Assembly: GCF_000283515.1 (NCBI RefSeq)
Contig: NC_015976.1
Span: forward strand, 1,364,001-1,428,000
DNA length: 64,000 nt
From: Sphingobium sp. SYK-6
GTDB taxonomy: Bacteria > Pseudomonadota > Alphaproteobacteria > Sphingomonadales > Sphingomonadaceae
Reading direction: 5' to 3'
Shown here: piece after piece, positions 57,798 to 64,000 of the stretch
Layout of the letters: the number at the start of each line of letters is the position of its first letter
Position numbering within the stretch: position 1 is the first letter of the stretch
Position numbers and translations under genes: made by a program
Notes under the pieces: generated by a model
The model's input: the letters and a program-made list of their open reading frames with translations, nothing else
What the model was told of the DNA's origin: nothing
Databases searched by the model: none

Positions 57798-58355
57798 TTA
57801 AATCCCCGGAATGCGAACGATGCCGAGCGCTTCCACGCGCGCCATCACCGGCATGGCCTTGGGGTCCTGCCGCACGCGGATGAGCGCGCCGACGGCACCA
57901 TCCTCATCGGCGATCACCAGCCGCGAAACCGAGAAAAAGTCATTGCCGGCAACCAGTTGCACCGGATCGCCCTTCTTGACGACGATCGCCGGGCTGCTGT
58001 GAGCGGCGACCGGAGCGACGGGAGCCGCCACAGTGTTGCTCACTGCCGCGAGCGGCACGCGAAGGCGCCAGCCGGCACTGGGGCAGGAGACGATGGCGGC
58101 GCTCATCCGCGTTTCCTCGACAAGAGGCGTCTGCGGGCAGGGCGCAAGGCGCAAGCGGCGATCGATGGGCGCGATCGGCCCGCCGGGCTCGCCCAGCGCG
58201 GCCCCAACGCTCATCGCAACCAGCGTGTCGAGCCGGTCCAGATTCTCGAAAGTGGCGGCTCTTGCAGGCGAGACAAGGCCGATGAGCAGCAGGCCGATCA
58301 GGGTCGTCATCACGGCGGAAACGGCACGGATGGGCGGCGCAATGCGATCAGTCAT
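57798..58355 (-). CDS. flgA: Flagellar P-ring assembly protein FlgA
   Basis: 185 aa from ATG 58355 (CGGAG before it). A membrane/signal segment at ~15-35 ends SPARAA, then the FlgA domain (RLRLAPCPQTPLVEE, GWRLRVPLAA) and SAF-type C-terminus with AGNDFFSVSRLVIADEDGAVGALIRVRQDPKAMPVMARVEALGIVRIPG. Periplasmic chaperone for FlgI. It lies between motB and flgM on the leftward strand rather than beside flgBC as often seen. Confidence 0.88.
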   Translation of the reverse strand: MTDRIAPPIRAVSAVMTTLIGLLLIGLVSPARAATFENLDRLDTLVAMSVGAALGEPGGPIAPIDRRLRLAPCPQTPLVEETRMSAAIVSCPSAGWRLRVPLAAVSNTVAAPVAPVAAHSSPAIVVKKGDPVQLVAGNDFFSVSRLVIADEDGAVGALIRVRQDPKAMPVMARVEALGIVRIPGI

Positions 58356-58412
58356 GGCAATCGGCTCCGAAGATGTTCGGGCGTATCGCAGCAAGGACCG
58401 TGCCAGAGGCGC

Positions 58413-58907
58413 TCACTCGGCGGCTGGCGGCTTCTCGACGAGGCGGATGACCTGCCGCCCCGAAGCGGAGGCATCCGCTTCCTCTGCCAGCCCGGCGACG
58501 CGCAGCCGCTCCGGAGGAATGCCCGCCGCCACCAGCGCGCGCGCGACCGCGCCAAGCCGCGCGGCGGCGAGATCCCATTCGTCGAAGCGATGTTCGCCGC
58601 GTTCAAGGCCAATTGACTGAATACGCACGATATTCCCTGAGGCGCGCAAGGGGGCTGCGGCGCGGGCAAGTGCGGCGTGCCCGGCTTCGCTGAGCAGCGC
58701 TTCGCCCGGCTGGAAGAGCGCGGCCGCGGGGAGATCGATCTTCCGGGGTGCTTCGAGCGCGCCGAAATAGCTGCCGATGCCGGCCAGCGCCTGATCGCGC
58801 GCCGACTGATTGGCCTGCAGCAGCACGAAGAAACCGAGCAGCAGGAGGCAGAGATCCGCGAAACTGACCGCCCACCGGCCGCGCCGCATGCCGGCACTGG
58901 CGCGCAT
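58413..58907 (-). CDS. motB: Compact MotB-like stator protein with OmpA domain
   Basis: 164 aa. The single membrane helix WAVSFADLCLLLLGFFVLLQA holds Asp18 (FAD), the proton-carrying position of MotB. A short linker leads to an OmpA-like peptidoglycan-binding part with AAARLGAVARALVAAGIPPERLRVAGLAEEA. About half the length of E. coli MotB (308 aa): the periplasmic linker is nearly absent. ATG 58907 overlaps the motA stop by one base. Confidence 0.85.
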   Translation of the reverse strand: MRASAGMRRGRWAVSFADLCLLLLGFFVLLQANQSARDQALAGIGSYFGALEAPRKIDLPAAALFQPGEALLSEAGHAALARAAAPLRASGNIVRIQSIGLERGEHRFDEWDLAAARLGAVARALVAAGIPPERLRVAGLAEEADASASGRQVIRLVEKPPAAE

Positions 58908-59572
58908 CAGGCCGCCTCGCGCGCGGTTTTGCGCAGCATGCCGGGCTCGCGGCTCGCAATCGCTTCCAGCCGCCGGGCGAAGGCGCGTTGCCAGGCCAGC
59001 TCCCGCGCGGAAAGATCGGCGAGGCGGTTCGCGATGGGGCCTGCCACGGCATTGGCGAGGACCATGCCGTGCAGCGTCGTCATGAGGGCCAGCGCCATGG
59101 CCGGCCCGATCGTCGAAGGGTCGCGCATGCTCGCGAACATGCCGACCAGACCGATGATCGTGCCCGCCATGCCCATGGCCGGCGCGGCGTCGGCAATCGC
59201 GTTCCAGAAGCCGACCACGCTCGCGTGGCGATCGCGCCGGTCCTCGAGGACCTGATCGATCCGCAACGAGAAATGCTCGACATCGGGGGCGTTGGCGAGG
59301 CTGGTGAGCGCGCCGGCGATGAAGGGATGGCCTGCCCGGATGCGATCCGTGCGCATAAGCCCTCTGAGCTCGGCGACGGCTTCCACCTTGAACAGCAGCG
59401 CCCGCGCGGCGTCCCGCTCGTCATCCGGGCGCGCCATGAGCAGCGGCCCGAGCGCGCGAAGGGATCGCGCCGCCGTGACAGGGCCGAACTGGCCAAGCGC
59501 GATGAGGGCAGTGCCGAGCGATACCAGCAGGATGGGGAGCGGGGCGAAGAGCTGACCCAGAATATCCCACAT
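58907..59572 (-). CDS. motA: Compact MotA-like stator protein
   Basis: 221 aa, MotA/TolQ/ExbB fold with membrane segments at ~3-22 (WDILGQLFAPLPILLVSLGTALIALG), ~133-150 (GMAGTIIGLVGMFASM) and ~160-185 (ALALMTTLHGMVLANAVAGPI). Shorter than classical MotA (~290 aa), with a small cytoplasmic loop (VEAVAELRGLMRTDRIRAGHPF). Start taken at ATG 59572 because a 233-residue extension upstream does not resemble any MotA. The gene pair with motB and its place beside flgBC make it the flagellar stator. Confidence 0.85.
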   Translation of the reverse strand: MWDILGQLFAPLPILLVSLGTALIALGQFGPVTAARSLRALGPLLMARPDDERDAARALLFKVEAVAELRGLMRTDRIRAGHPFIAGALTSLANAPDVEHFSLRIDQVLEDRRDRHASVVGFWNAIADAAPAMGMAGTIIGLVGMFASMRDPSTIGPAMALALMTTLHGMVLANAVAGPIANRLADLSARELAWQRAFARRLEAIASREPGMLRKTAREAA

Positions 59573-59719
59573 CGCCGCGCCGACCCCGAATGTTTGACCG
59601 GAGACGGGCGGCAAAGAAATGCCGCCGACCGGCAAAAACTTGCCGGCCACGCCGTCCCTGCGCCGGAAAGGCGCGGAATTCCTTGCTCTCACGTCCCTGC
59701 CGGACCGGCAGCGCGCATG

Positions 59720-59736
59720 TTGGCACGGCCTTTGCA
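59720..59736 (+). promoter_or_regulatory. Sigma-54 promoter of the flgB operon
   Basis: TTGGCACGGCCTTTGCA fits the sigma-54 consensus nearly perfectly: GG at 59722-59723 and GC at 59734-59735, ten bases between. Start of transcription near 59747, about 87 bases before flgB. It controls flgBCDEFG and probably flgH onward. Confidence 0.85.
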
Positions 59737-59833
59737 GATATTCCCTGTGGACAGGGGTGATGTCTCGCAACCGGACCGGCTCTTGCGGTGAGAACGACCC
59801 CGACGAAGCGTTATTTAGGGAAGGCACGAAAAA

Positions 59834-60190
59834 ATGTCGCTGGAAGACAGTTTGTTCGGCGTCCATGGCAAGGCCCTCGCGCTGCGATCGCAGCGGCTGG
59901 AGCTCATTGCCTCGAATATCGCCAATGCATCGACGCCCGGCTACAAGGCACGGGACATCGATTTCGACAAGGCGCTCGCCGCCGCGACCAGCCAGCAGGG
60001 CAGTGTCGCCGGGGCGCTCGAAACCGCGATGGGCTATCGCACGCCGCTCCAGCCGAGCAGCGACGGCAACACCGTCGAGATGTCGACCGAGCAGACCCTG
60101 TTTGCCGAGAATGCGGTCAAGTACCGCACGACGCTCTCCTTCCTGGAAGGGCGCCTCAACACCATCACGCGCGCGCTGCGGGGAGAATGA
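59834..60190 (+). CDS. flgB: Flagellar rod protein FlgB
   Basis: 118 aa. FlgB is a proximal-rod subunit. It starts LEDSLFGVHGKALALRSQRLELIASNIANASTPGYKARDIDFDKAL, the rod/hook N-terminal helix and SNIANASTPGYK motif; ends with the C-terminal helix VKYRTTLSFLEGRLNTITRALRGE. First gene of the rightward rod-hook operon; its stop overlaps the flgC region (ATGA). Confidence 0.95.
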   Translation: MSLEDSLFGVHGKALALRSQRLELIASNIANASTPGYKARDIDFDKALAAATSQQGSVAGALETAMGYRTPLQPSSDGNTVEMSTEQTLFAENAVKYRTTLSFLEGRLNTITRALRGE

Positions 60191-60192
60191 GC

Positions 60193-60597
60193 ATGGAAAA
60201 GCCCATGAACATCTTCGACATCGCCGGCCGCGCCATGTCGGCCCAGCTCGTCCGGCTGAACGCCACCGCATCGAACCTCGCCAACGCGGGATCGGTCTCG
60301 GGCAACGAGAACCAGGCCTATCGCGCGATCCGCCCCGTCTTCTCGACCATCGTGGAGAAGCCCGGCGTCGCGACGGTCAAGGTCGACAAGGTGGTGACCT
60401 CCGACACGCCCGCCACGCGGCGCCACGACCCCGGTCATCCGCTCGCGGACGCCAATGGCGATGTCTGGGAAGCCGGCGTCGACAGCAGCGCGGAGCTTGT
60501 CGAAATGGTCGAGAGCGCGCGCATGTACCAGAATAATGTGCAGGTCATCCAGACCGCCAAGTCCCTCCTCCTCGAAACGATCAGGCTCGGCAAATGA
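60193..60597 (+). CDS. flgC: Flagellar rod protein FlgC
   Basis: 134 aa rod subunit: MNIFDIAGRAMSAQLVRLNATASNLANAGSVSGNENQAYRAIRPVF and C-terminal LVEMVESARMYQNNVQVIQTAKSLLLETIRLGK. The ATG at 60193 has GGGGAG nine bases upstream; the ATG at 60187, overlapping the flgB stop, has it too close, though coupling makes it possible. The stop overlaps flgD start (ATGA). Confidence 0.94.
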   Translation: MEKPMNIFDIAGRAMSAQLVRLNATASNLANAGSVSGNENQAYRAIRPVFSTIVEKPGVATVKVDKVVTSDTPATRRHDPGHPLADANGDVWEAGVDSSAELVEMVESARMYQNNVQVIQTAKSLLLETIRLGK

Positions 60598-61277
60598 CGA
60601 CAACCACCGCATCCCAGACGTCCAGCCCCTGGACGGTCGATCCGACGACGTCTTTCACCAACCAGAACCTGGCGGAGACGAAGAAGGCGTCGAACCAGAC
60701 GATCGACATGAGCGGCTTCCTGACGCTGCTGACGGCGCAGATGCAGTTCCAGGACCCTTTCGAGCCGACGGACAACAGCCAGATGGTCGCCCAGATGGCC
60801 CAGTTCTCATCGCTCTCGGCGCAGGCGGAATCCAACAGCCTGCTCGGGAACATCGCGGACTCCGTCTCCGGCGCGCGTCTTTCCGATGCCGCGAGCTGGA
60901 TCGGCAAATCGATGCTGGTGAAAAGCAACATCGCAACGCCCGATCGCACCGGCGCCTATGCCGGCGAGATCACGCTCGGCGCGGCAGCGGACGGCGTCGC
61001 CGTCGATCTCGTGAACGCCAGCGGCCAGGTCGTGAAGACGCTGGAATTCGGCGCTCTCGGGGCCGGCGCGAGCTCCTTCTACTGGGACGGGAGGGACGAC
61101 GCCGGCAATTTCATCGGTGGCGAGGCGCTTCAGGTGAAGGTGCGCGGCGCGAACCCGACGCAGGTCGCCACCTGGGCCAGCATCGCGGCCGTCCAGTCCC
61201 CCGCGAGCGGCACGGGCTCCCAGCTCATCACCCCGCTCGGCAATTTCTCGCCGACCGACGCAATCCGTCTCGGCTGA
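60594..61277 (+). CDS. flgD: Hook-capping protein FlgD
   Basis: 227 aa. N-terminal capping region FLTLLTAQMQFQDPFEPTDNSQMVAQMAQFSSLSAQAESNSLL is the FlgD motif; C-terminal immunoglobulin/FlgD_ig part includes SFYWDGRDDAGNFIGGEALQVKV. It scaffolds hook growth. Overlaps flgC by four bases. Confidence 0.94.
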   Translation: MTTTTASQTSSPWTVDPTTSFTNQNLAETKKASNQTIDMSGFLTLLTAQMQFQDPFEPTDNSQMVAQMAQFSSLSAQAESNSLLGNIADSVSGARLSDAASWIGKSMLVKSNIATPDRTGAYAGEITLGAAADGVAVDLVNASGQVVKTLEFGALGAGASSFYWDGRDDAGNFIGGEALQVKVRGANPTQVATWASIAAVQSPASGTGSQLITPLGNFSPTDAIRLG

Positions 61278-61307
61278 CATCAGGAACCATCAGAGGAGTC
61301 TGCAACC

Positions 61308-62132
61308 ATGTCCTTCTACATTTCCCTCACCGGTCTCAAGGGCGCCCAGACCGACCTGTCGGTGGTCGCCAACAATGTGGCGAACGTCTCGTCGATCGCG
61401 TTCAAGAAGAGCAAGGCCGCATTCGGCGACATCTTCGCCTCCAGCGGCGGGCCGCTCGGCGGCAACGGCGTGCGCCTCATCGACGTCAACCAGCAGTTCA
61501 CGCAGGGCACGCTCGAAACGACCGACAAGACGCTCGATCTCGCCATCACCGGCGAGGGCTTCTTCACCGTGAAAGGCCTCGGCACCAACGGCTCCGTCAG
61601 CTACACGCGCAACGGCTCCTTCAGCGTGGACAAGAACCGCAACGTGGTGGACACGACCGGCTCGCGCCTGCAGGTGCTGCCGACCGATCCGACGGGCGAC
61701 GGCACGCCGACGAGCACGGATGCCGCGGGGCTCATCGACCTCGTCATCCCGACCGTCCATCCCGACGATGCGACCATCCAGCTTTCGAGCATTTCGATCG
61801 ACGAGACCGGGCTGGTCTCGGCGACCTTCGCGGACGGATCGGTCCGCAATCTCGGCGTGGTGGCAATGGCGAGCTTCCCGAGCCAGGACGCGCTGCGCCA
61901 GGAAGGCGATGCCCACTGGTCCGCGACCGGCGCGAGCGGCGAAGCGGTCTACGGCGCGGGCAACAACGGTCTCTTCGGAGCCGTGCGGTCCGGCACGCTG
62001 GAGCGCTCCAACGTGGACATCACCGAAGAGCTGGTCGCGCTCATTTCCGCCCAGCGCAATTTCCAGGCGAACTCGAAGGCGATCGAAACTGCGAACAACA
62101 TGACGCAGACGATCATCGCCCTGCGCGCCTGA
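61308..62132 (+). CDS. flgE: Flagellar hook protein FlgE, unusually short
   Basis: 274 aa. Order (after flgD, before flgF) and termini identify it: N-terminus MSFYISLTGLKGAQTDLSVVANNVANVSSIAFKKSKAAFGD, C-terminus LERSNVDITEELVALISAQRNFQANSKAIETANNMTQTII. FlgE proteins usually exceed 400 aa; here only the D0/D1 core and a small insertion remain, similar in length to FlgF/FlgG. Either the hook is minimal or outer domains have been lost. No frameshift is apparent: the reading frame is continuous and both ends fit. Confidence 0.88.
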   Translation: MSFYISLTGLKGAQTDLSVVANNVANVSSIAFKKSKAAFGDIFASSGGPLGGNGVRLIDVNQQFTQGTLETTDKTLDLAITGEGFFTVKGLGTNGSVSYTRNGSFSVDKNRNVVDTTGSRLQVLPTDPTGDGTPTSTDAAGLIDLVIPTVHPDDATIQLSSISIDETGLVSATFADGSVRNLGVVAMASFPSQDALRQEGDAHWSATGASGEAVYGAGNNGLFGAVRSGTLERSNVDITEELVALISAQRNFQANSKAIETANNMTQTIIALRA

Positions 62133-62160
62133 CGCCGAAGGCCGATCGGAGCTCTAGTCC

Positions 62161-62904
62161 ATGGATCGTCTCATCAATGTGGCCCGCACGGCGATGCGCG
62201 GCTCGATGGCCCGGCAGACGGCGATTGCGAACAATCTCGCAAACGCCAACACCACGGGCTTTCGCGCCGAGATCGCCAACGCCTCCACGCGGTGGATCGG
62301 CGGCGGCACCTTCCAGAGCCGCGCCGAGCAGGTGGGGCAGGTCATCGCCGCGGACCTGAAACCGGGGACCGTCGTCCAGACCGGCAATCCGCTGGACATC
62401 GCGGTCGACGGCGAAGGCTTGATCGCCGTCCAGGCGAGCGACGGTTCGGAAGGCTATACGCGGCGGGGCGACCTCAAGCTCAACGAAAGCGGCCTTCTCA
62501 CCACCGGGGACGGCCATCCCGTCATCGGTGGCGCGGGGCCGATCACCCTGCCGCCGGCCGACAGCATCAAGATCGCGCAGGATGGCGGCGTATGGATCGT
62601 GCCCCAGGGCGGGCAGATCGACCAGCCCCAGCTCGTCGACACGATCAAGATCGCCAATGCCAATGGCTCCGTCATCGCCAAGGGCACGGACAATCTGTTC
62701 CGCGAAGTGAATGGCGGCGCGCTGCCCGAAGATCCGGCGGCCTCCGTCACCTCGGGAGCGCTGGAGGGCTCCAATGTCGATGCGACGCTGGCGCTCGTGC
62801 AGATGATCGAGGCCAGCCGCGCCTGGGAAACCCAGATCAAGATGATCGATACCGCCAAGGACATCGACAATGGCGGCTCCAGCCTGATGCGGCTCGACGC
62901 GTAA
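62161..62904 (+). CDS. flgF: Flagellar rod protein FlgF
   Basis: 247 aa. N-terminus MDRLINVARTAMRGSMARQTAIANNLANANTTGFRAEI, middle YTRRGDLKLNESGLLTTGDGHPVIG, C-terminus LEGSNVDATLALVQMIEASRAWETQIKMIDTAKDID. Proximal rod subunit. It begins 28 bases after flgE in the same operon. Confidence 0.94.
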   Translation: MDRLINVARTAMRGSMARQTAIANNLANANTTGFRAEIANASTRWIGGGTFQSRAEQVGQVIAADLKPGTVVQTGNPLDIAVDGEGLIAVQASDGSEGYTRRGDLKLNESGLLTTGDGHPVIGGAGPITLPPADSIKIAQDGGVWIVPQGGQIDQPQLVDTIKIANANGSVIAKGTDNLFREVNGGALPEDPAASVTSGALEGSNVDATLALVQMIEASRAWETQIKMIDTAKDIDNGGSSLMRLDA

Positions 62905-62926
62905 TCAACGGAAGAGGACCAGACTC

Positions 62927-63715
62927 ATGACCACCAGCGCCCTTCATGTGGCCCGGACCGGGCTTGATGCCCAGGACGTCAAGATGCGGGTCATCGCCAA
63001 CAATCTGGCGAATGTGAACACCGTGGGCTTCAAGCGCGACCGCGCGAATTTCGAAGCGCTGGCCTATCAGCAGGTCATCGCGGCGGGCAGCCAGGCCGAC
63101 AGCCAGAACAAGCTCGCCATCGGCCTCAATCTCGGCACCGGCGTGCAGCTCACCGGTACGGAGCGGATCGATACGCAGGGCACGCTGAACACGACGGACA
63201 ACTCGCTCGATCTCGCGATCGAGGGTAACGGCTTCTTCCAGGTGCAGCGGACGGACGGCACGATCGCCTATACCCGCGCAGGCAACTTCAAGACCAATGC
63301 GGAAGGCATCCTCGTGACGCCGGGCGGGCTGCCGCTCATCCCGCAGATCCAGCTCCCCGAGGGCGTTTCCTCCATCACGATCGGCAATGACGGCACGGTC
63401 TCGGCGACGGTGGACGGCCAGACCGAGCCGACCCAGCTCGGCCAGATCGAGACGGCGCGGTTCGTCAATCCCGCCGGCCTGCAGGCGGTCGGCAGCAACC
63501 TGCTGATCGAGACGGCCGCATCCGGCGCGCCGCAGACGGGCGCCGCCGGTCTCGAGGGACGCGGCACCATCCGGCAGGGCGCGCTCGAGCAATCGAACGT
63601 CAACACCGTGGAGGAGCTGGTCGACATGATCGAGACGCAGCGCGCCTACGAGATCGCCTCGAAGATGATCAAGGCGACCGACGAAATGCTCCAGTACGTC
63701 AACCAGCAGCTCTGA
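62927..63715 (+). CDS. flgG: Distal rod protein FlgG
   Basis: 262 aa, the normal FlgG length. N-terminus LHVARTGLDAQDVKMRVIANNLANVNTVGFKRDRANFEALAYQQ, YTRAGNFKTNAEGILVTPGGLPL, C-terminus LEQSNVNTVEELVDMIETQRAYEIASKMIKATDEMLQYVNQQL. GGAAGAGGA precedes the ATG. flgH follows after two bases. Confidence 0.96.
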   Translation: MTTSALHVARTGLDAQDVKMRVIANNLANVNTVGFKRDRANFEALAYQQVIAAGSQADSQNKLAIGLNLGTGVQLTGTERIDTQGTLNTTDNSLDLAIEGNGFFQVQRTDGTIAYTRAGNFKTNAEGILVTPGGLPLIPQIQLPEGVSSITIGNDGTVSATVDGQTEPTQLGQIETARFVNPAGLQAVGSNLLIETAASGAPQTGAAGLEGRGTIRQGALEQSNVNTVEELVDMIETQRAYEIASKMIKATDEMLQYVNQQL

Positions 63716-63717
63716 TC

Positions 63718-64000
63718 ATGAAGCCTCATCTCATCGCAGCGTCCGCCATCGCGGCCATCGCCTTCGCCGCGCCGGCATCGGCGGGCCTGTTCGGCAAGAA
63801 GGCCGACCCGATGGCCGATCCCGCCTTCCAGGCGACGCTGGCCCCGGCGGAAATGACCGCGCCGGAGCGACCAAACGGCGCCATCTTCCAGGCCAGCGCA
63901 GGCTATTCACCGCTCGTCAACGGCGCGCGCGCCGCGAATGTGGGCGACATCATCACCATCCTGCTCGTGGAGCGCACCCAGGCGAGCAAGAGCAACAGCG
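63718..64000 (+). CDS. flgH: L-ring protein FlgH (5' part only), lacking a lipobox
   Basis: The first 94 residues before the window ends. MKPHLIAASAIAAIAFAAPASAGLFGKKADP is a signal peptide with an Ala-x-Ala site, and no cysteine appears where FlgH normally has its lipid-attached LxxC. NVGDIITILLVERTQASKSNS is the FlgH-specific core, supporting the call. It lies two bases after flgG. Whether a lipid anchor is truly absent needs the complete sequence and its relatives. Confidence 0.88.
   Translation, partial: MKPHLIAASAIAAIAFAAPASAGLFGKKADPMADPAFQATLAPAEMTAPERPNGAIFQASAGYSPLVNGARAANVGDIITILLVERTQASKSNS

Noticed and set aside
59610..59660. Minus-strand sigma-54-like site for motA
   Set aside because: The GG and GC are nine, not ten, bases apart and the site overlaps a hairpin; spacing rules out a normal sigma-54 promoter.

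Overview
The window comes from a GC-rich sphingomonad chromosome, most likely Sphingobium of the lignin-degrading S. lignivorans SYK-6 type. The evidence is a set of lignin-aromatic genes recognisable from catalytic residues: the protocatechuate (PCA) 4,5-cleavage genes ligJ, ligK, ligU, ligI with a LysR regulator and lsdA; the O-demethylation/C1 operon ligM-metF-ligH; a LigW-type decarboxylase; a second lignostilbene dioxygenase; a DesR-like MarR regulator; and a PcaK-like transporter. The gene count from ligM to the transporter matches the SYK-6 locus-tag order as I remember it (ligM SLG_12740, metF 12750, ligH 12760, aldehyde dehydrogenase 12800, desR 12870, pcaK 12880). That order is recalled, not looked up.

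Layout. 1-7697: lower PCA pathway. ligJ (cut by the window edge), a DUF1932-type dehydrogenase and ligR run leftward; ligK-ligU-ligI-lsdA run rightward from a shared operator region. 7698-13046: accessory genes (GFA protein, SDR with divergent HxlR regulator, M1 aminopeptidase, DUF5694 protein). 13047-21161: a LigD-like SDR, three NTF2/SnoaL-fold proteins (two exported tandem paralogues), and an unassigned catabolic set (amidohydrolase, SDR, IclR regulator, alcohol dehydrogenase, alpha/beta hydrolase, VOC protein). 21162-25851: ligM-metF-ligH. 25852-39000: kinase-like protein, an 830-bp gap with repeats and a possible small membrane protein, then transporters, aldehyde dehydrogenase, LigW-like decarboxylase, GMC oxidoreductase, and a leftward lignostilbene dioxygenase-DUF3237-luciferase-like group. 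39017-47590: desR, pcaK, and a leftward NAD-linked molybdenum formate dehydrogenase operon with mobA inside it. 47673-53040: housekeeping genes (Hpt protein, TusA-like, der, bamB, YfgM-like, panB). 53101-64000: flagellar genes, leftward fliA, flhA, a lytic transglycosylase, FlgN-like, flgM, flgA, motAB, and rightward flgBCDEFG and the start of flgH, with two good sigma-54 promoters.

How the parts fit. Stilbene dioxygenases, aldehyde dehydrogenase and the LigW-like decarboxylase can turn beta-5 lignin-dimer products into vanillate-level compounds. LigM moves the vanillate methyl group to tetrahydrofolate, giving PCA. MetF and LigH carry the C1 unit towards formate, and the formate dehydrogenase burns it to CO2 with NADH. 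PcaK imports PCA, and LigK/U/I/J (with ligABC expected just beyond position 1) take PCA to pyruvate and oxaloacetate. A shared operator-like motif upstream of ligM, the desR/lsd promoter and, more weakly, fdsG suggests coordinated control. This integration is inference; the enzyme families are well supported.
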